From Pseudomonadota bacterium (GTDB lineage: Bacteria > Cyanobacteriota > Vampirovibrionia > LMEP-6097), in the NCBI GenBank assembly GCA_009924885.1, contig RFQS01000013.1, positions 1-18,240 on the forward strand: a stretch of DNA of 18,240 nucleotides, given 5' to 3'. Every line of letters begins with the position of its first letter. The stretch's first letter is position 1. The translations under genes and the position numbers were made by a program. Shown one piece after another: positions 15,289 to 18,240 of this stretch. A model generated the notes under the pieces. The model did not search any database. It saw only the letters and a program-made list of their open reading frames with translations, and had not been told where the DNA came from.

Positions 15289-16632
15289 CTACACGTTCAC
15301 TTTGTCAATTGGAAATCTTGCTGCCATGTAAATGGGGTAACGGTTTAACTTCTTCTCATCATTTGATCCAAAATTTTTAGCACAAAAAATAACTTTATAC
15401 GATGAATTATATTTATTTTGAAAAATTTGAATACTTCGTGATCTAGTATTGTTTCCTGATTTGACTTCAATCGGAATCACTTCTCCAGAGACTTCTTTGA
15501 GAAATTCGACTTCTGACTCCCCTTCTTTCCAAGCAAATAATCTGTCTCTGCGTCCTTCTGCGCAAGAAAATTCTTGAGCTATAAAGTTCTCTGCATAAAA
15601 ACCTTTATAGGTACCGTAATCATAGTTGAGAATTAATTGAGGATTAAGGTCGCTTAATGCTCCTAAAATTCCTACGTCATAGACAAAAAGTTTAAAACGA
15701 TTCTCGTCAGTATAAGCTTTGAATGGCAGTTGACCACAGTTTACTATCGGAACTTTCAGGATTAATCCAGCTGCTTCTAACCAATCTATAGTCCCAGACA
15801 TTCTTTCATAACTATTGAGATTTGAGATTACTCCTTTAAACTTAAATTTAGGGGCTGAGCCATTTTGCTCTTTAGCTAGTTGAGCTGGGATATTACTCCA
15901 TAATCTTTCGAGATGCATGGAATTCTCTTTACCACTGTGTCTTGCGATATCAGCGAGGTGAGTTTGGATAAGGGTTTCTTGGCATTTACGAACTTCATGT
16001 AATGCTGTAATTAAGTTTTTTTTATATTCTTTATAGGCTAAGATCGCCTCTGGTAGACCGCCTACGATTAAGTATATTTTCCAGAGCTCCCAAGCTTTTT
16101 GGTGAATTGCTTCTGAGAAATCTTCTTTATTTGACCACTCTGTAAGATATTCGAATAAAAAATTCTCCCCAATGGCTTGAAGAAATTCAAAAAAACTCAA
16201 GGGATACATATTGATAGAGTTGATTTTCCCAACAGGAAAGGAGCTTTGACCTAGATTTACTCCTAGTAAAGAGCCAGCTGCACAGATGGCTAGCTTAGGT
16301 ATTTCTTCGCAGAAGTATTTAAGGCTGGTAATAGCTTTTGGGCAGTCTTGAATTTCATCAAATATGATTAAATCTGTTTTTATGTCTATCTTCTGATTAA
16401 ATAATATTTCCAGTTCACTAATTATTCTTTGAGGCTTTAAATCTTTTTCAAAGATTTGTTGATATTCTTTTTGCCTCTCAAAATTAATATAGAAATGATT
16501 TTTGAAATTATCATCCCCAAACTGTTTTAGGCTATGTGTTTTACCAATTTGTCTTGCGCCAAGCAGCACAAGAGGTTTGCGCTTCTCTTTTTTTTGCCAC
16601 TGTCTTAACTGCTTGTCAATGTTTCTTTTCAT
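15289..16632 (-). CDS. AAA ATPase with DUF4143 C-terminal domain
   Basis: A 447-residue orphan ATPase of the large AAA_14/DUF4143 group, widespread in bacteria and archaea and of unknown physiological function. Walker A is GARQIGKT at 25-32, Walker B is LIIFDEIQ at 88-95 (D92, E93), GSLLGV at 120-125 is the sensor-like segment, and MYPLSFFEFL at 142-151 is a family marker. The C-terminal domain ends with YAENFIAQE, ESEVEFL and IPIEVKSGN, the E...D/E-x-K pattern of a PD-(D/E)xK-like fold. Copies of this family are often strain-variable and may be mobile or linked to toxin-antitoxin or defence functions, which I only infer. It stands alone on the - strand between lnt and icd and is bracketed by inverted pieces of the dispersed element. 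The ATG at 16632 starts a typical MKR.I...L..W sequence, though no good Shine-Dalgarno precedes it. Confidence 0.9.
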   Translation of the reverse strand: MKRNIDKQLRQWQKKEKRKPLVLLGARQIGKTHSLKQFGDDNFKNHFYINFERQKEYQQIFEKDLKPQRIISELEILFNQKIDIKTDLIIFDEIQDCPKAITSLKYFCEEIPKLAICAAGSLLGVNLGQSSFPVGKINSINMYPLSFFEFLQAIGENFLFEYLTEWSNKEDFSEAIHQKAWELWKIYLIVGGLPEAILAYKEYKKNLITALHEVRKCQETLIQTHLADIARHSGKENSMHLERLWSNIPAQLAKEQNGSAPKFKFKGVISNLNSYERMSGTIDWLEAAGLILKVPIVNCGQLPFKAYTDENRFKLFVYDVGILGALSDLNPQLILNYDYGTYKGFYAENFIAQEFSCAEGRRDRLFAWKEGESEVEFLKEVSGEVIPIEVKSGNNTRSRSIQIFQNKYNSSYKVIFCAKNFGSNDEKKLNRYPIYMAARFPIDKVNV

Positions 16633-16644
16633 TAGTGGTTAGTT

Positions 16645-16692
16645 TTGAACTTGTACGTTTGCGAGCAGTCTCTTGTTCGGCTATAGTGCCAG
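16645..16692 (+). repeat. Copy C of the dispersed palindromic element, upstream of the ATPase gene
   Basis: TTGAACTTGT (16645-16654) and GTTCGGCTATAGTGCCAG (16675-16692) are separated by 20 unrelated bases. The first piece and GTTCGGCTA match copy B in inverted orientation; GTTCGGCTATAGTGCCA also matches the brxL copy at 15 of 17. Together with copy B it forms an inverted pair around the ATPase gene, and it would sit in that gene's 5' leader or promoter region. Confidence 0.65.
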
Positions 16693-16731
16693 TATATAAA
16701 AGAATTATGCCACAAAAATGGCAGTTCTGTT

Positions 16732-16783
16732 AAAAATAAAGCCCTTAAAATTACATTTTGGTAATTTTAAGGGCTTTATTTTT
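16732..16783. terminator. Bidirectional intrinsic terminator downstream of icd
   Basis: Two perfectly complementary 23-nt arms (16732-16754 and 16761-16783) around a 6-nt loop, with a central AAGGGCTTT/AAAGCCCTT. The T-run continues to 16785 on the + strand, and a T5 follows on the - strand. It starts 39 nt past the icd stop, so it most likely ends the icd transcript and insulates the ATPase gene. A third copy of one arm, with one extra T, lies at 16793-16810. Confidence 0.85.
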
Positions 16784-16792
16784 TTCTATTTT

Positions 16793-16810
16793 GTAATTTT
16801 TAAGGGCTTT
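16793..16810 (+). repeat. Extra copy of the terminator arm
   Basis: GTAATTTTTAAGGGCTTT repeats the right arm of the adjacent hairpin (16761-16777) with one added T, between the hairpin and the icd stop. On the icd transcript it gives two tandem copies of the same arm followed by a single complement. It is probably a local duplication; an alternative stem between the outer copy and 16732-16754 is possible. Confidence 0.6.
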
Positions 16811-16821
16811 GTTGTGGAAAA

Positions 16822-18045
16822 TTACACAGCCGTAAGCTGGCTCATATTGTTAATAATCGCATCACCAAATTCTGAACACTTAAGTAAAGTAGCACCATCC
16901 ATAAGTCTCTCAAAATCATAAGTTACAGTTTTATCTGCAATAGCTTTCTCTAAGCCTTTTTCGATAAGCTTAGCTGCTTCATCCCAACCCATAAATTCAA
17001 ACATCATTACGCCTGAAAGGATTACAGATCCTGGATTTACTTTATCAAGTCCAGCATATTTAGGAGCTGTACCATGAGTCGCCTCGAATACAGCTTGGTT
17101 CTCTCCGATATTCGCTCCAGGAGCTATACCTAGACCACCTACTTGTGCTGCTGCCGCATCTGATAAATAATCACCATTTAAGTTCATCGTCGCAATAACT
17201 TGATATTCGTCTGGTCTTAAAAGTAGCTGTTGGAAAGTGCTGTCAGCAATACGGTTTCCTAGGACTATCTTGTCACCAGCGTTTGCGCCATCCCAGATTT
17301 CTTCTTCAGTAATAACTTCATTCGCAAATTCTCTTTTGACTAGTTCATAACCCCAGTCTCTGAAAGCACCTTCAGTATATTTCATAATGTTTCCTTTATG
17401 AACTAAATGAACTTTCTTAAGTCCTTTCTGAATAGCATATTCTACTGCTGCGCGAATCAGTCTCTCTGAGCCAGATTTAGAGATAGGTTTTACACCTATG
17501 CCTGAAAAATCCCTAATCTGTTTTTTAGGATTAAAAGAATTAATCAATTCTATAACCTTTAAAGCCTCTGGGGAATTAGCTTCGTAATCGAAACCAGAAT
17601 ATACATCCTCAGTATTTTCTCTAAATAAAGTTATGTCTAATTTTTCTGGATTCTTCATCGGTGAAGGAACACCTTTATACCAGCGAACCGGTCTAACACA
17701 GGCATATAGATCAAAAATCTGTCTAAGAGCGACATTTAGACTTCTGATTCCACCACCAACTGGTGTAGTTAAAGGTCCTTTAATCGCCAGTGAATATTCT
17801 TTAATATCATCAATGGTCTGCTGTGGTAGCCATTCACCAGTTTGGTTAAATGCTTTTTCACCAGCAAGAATCTCTTTCCATTCGATTTTCTTTTTACCTT
17901 GATAAGCGATTTCTACTGCTGCATCTAATACTCTCTGAGATGCTTTCCAGATATCTGGTCCAGTTCCGTCACCTTCTATAAATAGAACTATAGGATTATC
18001 TCCTACTTGTGCTTTTGCGTTTTTAATAATTACTTTTTCAGCCAT
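16822..18045 (-). CDS. icd: NADP-dependent isocitrate dehydrogenase
   Basis: Oxidative decarboxylation of isocitrate to 2-oxoglutarate with NADP reduction, in the TCA cycle and for glutamate supply. The 407-residue protein is very like the E. coli homodimeric type (416). Substrate residues are S102, N104 and R108 in SLNVALR, R118 in ACVRPVRW, and R142 and Y149 in FRENTEDVYSG. The NADP-specificity segment HGTAPKYAG (324-332) and the Y and R of TYDFERLM near the C-terminus fit NADP rather than NAD. S102 corresponds to the serine phosphorylated by AceK in enterics; no aceK is in view. AAAGG lies close to the ATG. The gene is divergent from a partial gene at 18205 and followed by a strong hairpin terminator. 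Confidence 0.97.
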   Translation of the reverse strand: MAEKVIIKNAKAQVGDNPIVLFIEGDGTGPDIWKASQRVLDAAVEIAYQGKKKIEWKEILAGEKAFNQTGEWLPQQTIDDIKEYSLAIKGPLTTPVGGGIRSLNVALRQIFDLYACVRPVRWYKGVPSPMKNPEKLDITLFRENTEDVYSGFDYEANSPEALKVIELINSFNPKKQIRDFSGIGVKPISKSGSERLIRAAVEYAIQKGLKKVHLVHKGNIMKYTEGAFRDWGYELVKREFANEVITEEEIWDGANAGDKIVLGNRIADSTFQQLLLRPDEYQVIATMNLNGDYLSDAAAAQVGGLGIAPGANIGENQAVFEATHGTAPKYAGLDKVNPGSVILSGVMMFEFMGWDEAAKLIEKGLEKAIADKTVTYDFERLMDGATLLKCSEFGDAIINNMSQLTAV

Positions 18046-18061
18046 AACCTTTATCTTATAT

Positions 18062-18092
18062 ACAATTTAAGGGTAAGTCAAACTATTGTATT
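18062..18092 (-). promoter_or_regulatory. Candidate icd promoter
   Basis: Upstream of icd on the - strand the sequence reads TTTGACTTACCC, then AAATTGTATATAAGAT, then the start region. TTGACT is 5 of 6 to the -35 consensus, with TATAAG 15 bp or TAAGAT 17 bp downstream. Either -10 puts the transcript start very near the ATG, so the mRNA would have almost no leader. The boundaries are approximate. Confidence 0.35.
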
Positions 18093-18152
18093 TGGGGGAT
18101 TTGATTAAGCTTTAATAGCTTCAACGCTTTTCTTTAGCTGTGCGTATTTAAC

Positions 18153-18158
18153 TATAAT
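18153..18158 (+). promoter_or_regulatory. Candidate -10 box for the rightmost gene
   Basis: A perfect TATAAT lies 46 nt before the ATG at 18205 on the + strand. The -35 at 17 bp spacing (TTCTTT) is poor. Supported only by the -10 match and the position. Confidence 0.35.
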
Positions 18159-18204
18159 TAGCAAAAAAAACTTCTGGTTCAGCTAGAATGTAGTTTGTGG
18201 TTTT

Positions 18205-18240
18205 ATGGCAGAAAATGTTACACAAATAAAAATAAAAGGC
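18205..18240 (+). CDS. Start of an unidentified gene, cut by the window end
   Basis: ATG opens a frame reading MAENVTQIKIKG up to the last base. Only 12 residues are visible, too few to assign a family. It is divergent from icd and has a TATAAT about 46 nt upstream, but no strong Shine-Dalgarno. It may also not be a gene. Confidence 0.4.
   Translation, partial: MAENVTQIKIKG

Noticed and set aside
16536..16921. Two overlapping + strand ORFs over the ATPase start, the terminator and the icd end
   Set aside because: They run through the hairpin and repeat sequence and read hydrophobic low-complexity peptides; no initiation signals.
1..18240. CRISPR arrays, tRNA or rRNA genes, transposases, integrases
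   Set aside because: I saw no regularly spaced direct repeats, no cloverleaf or rRNA sequence, and no ORF with such motifs.

Overview
The window is about 18 kb of AT-rich bacterial chromosome, almost fully coding. It carries the distal half of a type 1 BREX anti-phage locus next to housekeeping genes. Apolipoprotein N-acyltransferase (Lnt) implies an organism with an outer membrane or at least triacylated lipoproteins. NADP-type isocitrate dehydrogenase, thioredoxin reductase and a photolyase suggest a free-living, oxygen- and light-exposed lifestyle. I cannot assign a phylum from the sequence.

Layout. (1) 1-8080, + strand: pglX (5' end cut by the window edge), pglZ and brxL, tightly packed. 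These are the modification, phosphatase-like and Lon-like AAA+ components of BREX-1. brxA, brxB and brxC are expected upstream, outside the window. (2) 8089-10981, + strand: a DNA photolyase only 8 nt after brxL with its own good Shine-Dalgarno, then an endonuclease/exonuclease/phosphatase-fold protein. (3) 10985-11944, + strand: trxB, convergent with a - strand cluster ruvC-nfeD family-gmk (13538 to 11971). (4) 13632-15233, + strand: lnt, divergent from ruvC over a symmetric -10 sequence. (5) 15289-16632, - strand: an orphan AAA ATPase of the DUF4143 type. (6) 16822-18045, - strand: icd with a strong hairpin terminator, divergent from a gene that begins at 18205 and leaves the window.

Two features cut across the gene map. 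First, a 59-bp palindrome sits inside pglX at 1740-1798 (two perfect 18-bp arms, 23-bp centre). It lies on the conserved 'GLQTGDN'-like motif and is built so that either strand reads nearly the same peptide in the same frame; flipping the centre would keep pglX open and change four residues. Second, pieces of one short dispersed palindromic element occur at least four times: inside the brxL linker, across the trxB/gmk convergent ends (where it supplies the last residues of Gmk), at the lnt stop, and upstream of the ATPase. Assembled, the pieces suggest a unit of roughly 85-95 bp with ends TGGCACTRTWGCCGAAC and GTTCGGCWAYAGTGCCA. Two copies in opposite orientation bracket the ATPase gene. A similar but weaker match lies in an apparent insert of the photolyase.

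No tRNA, rRNA, CRISPR array, transposase or recombinase gene was seen.
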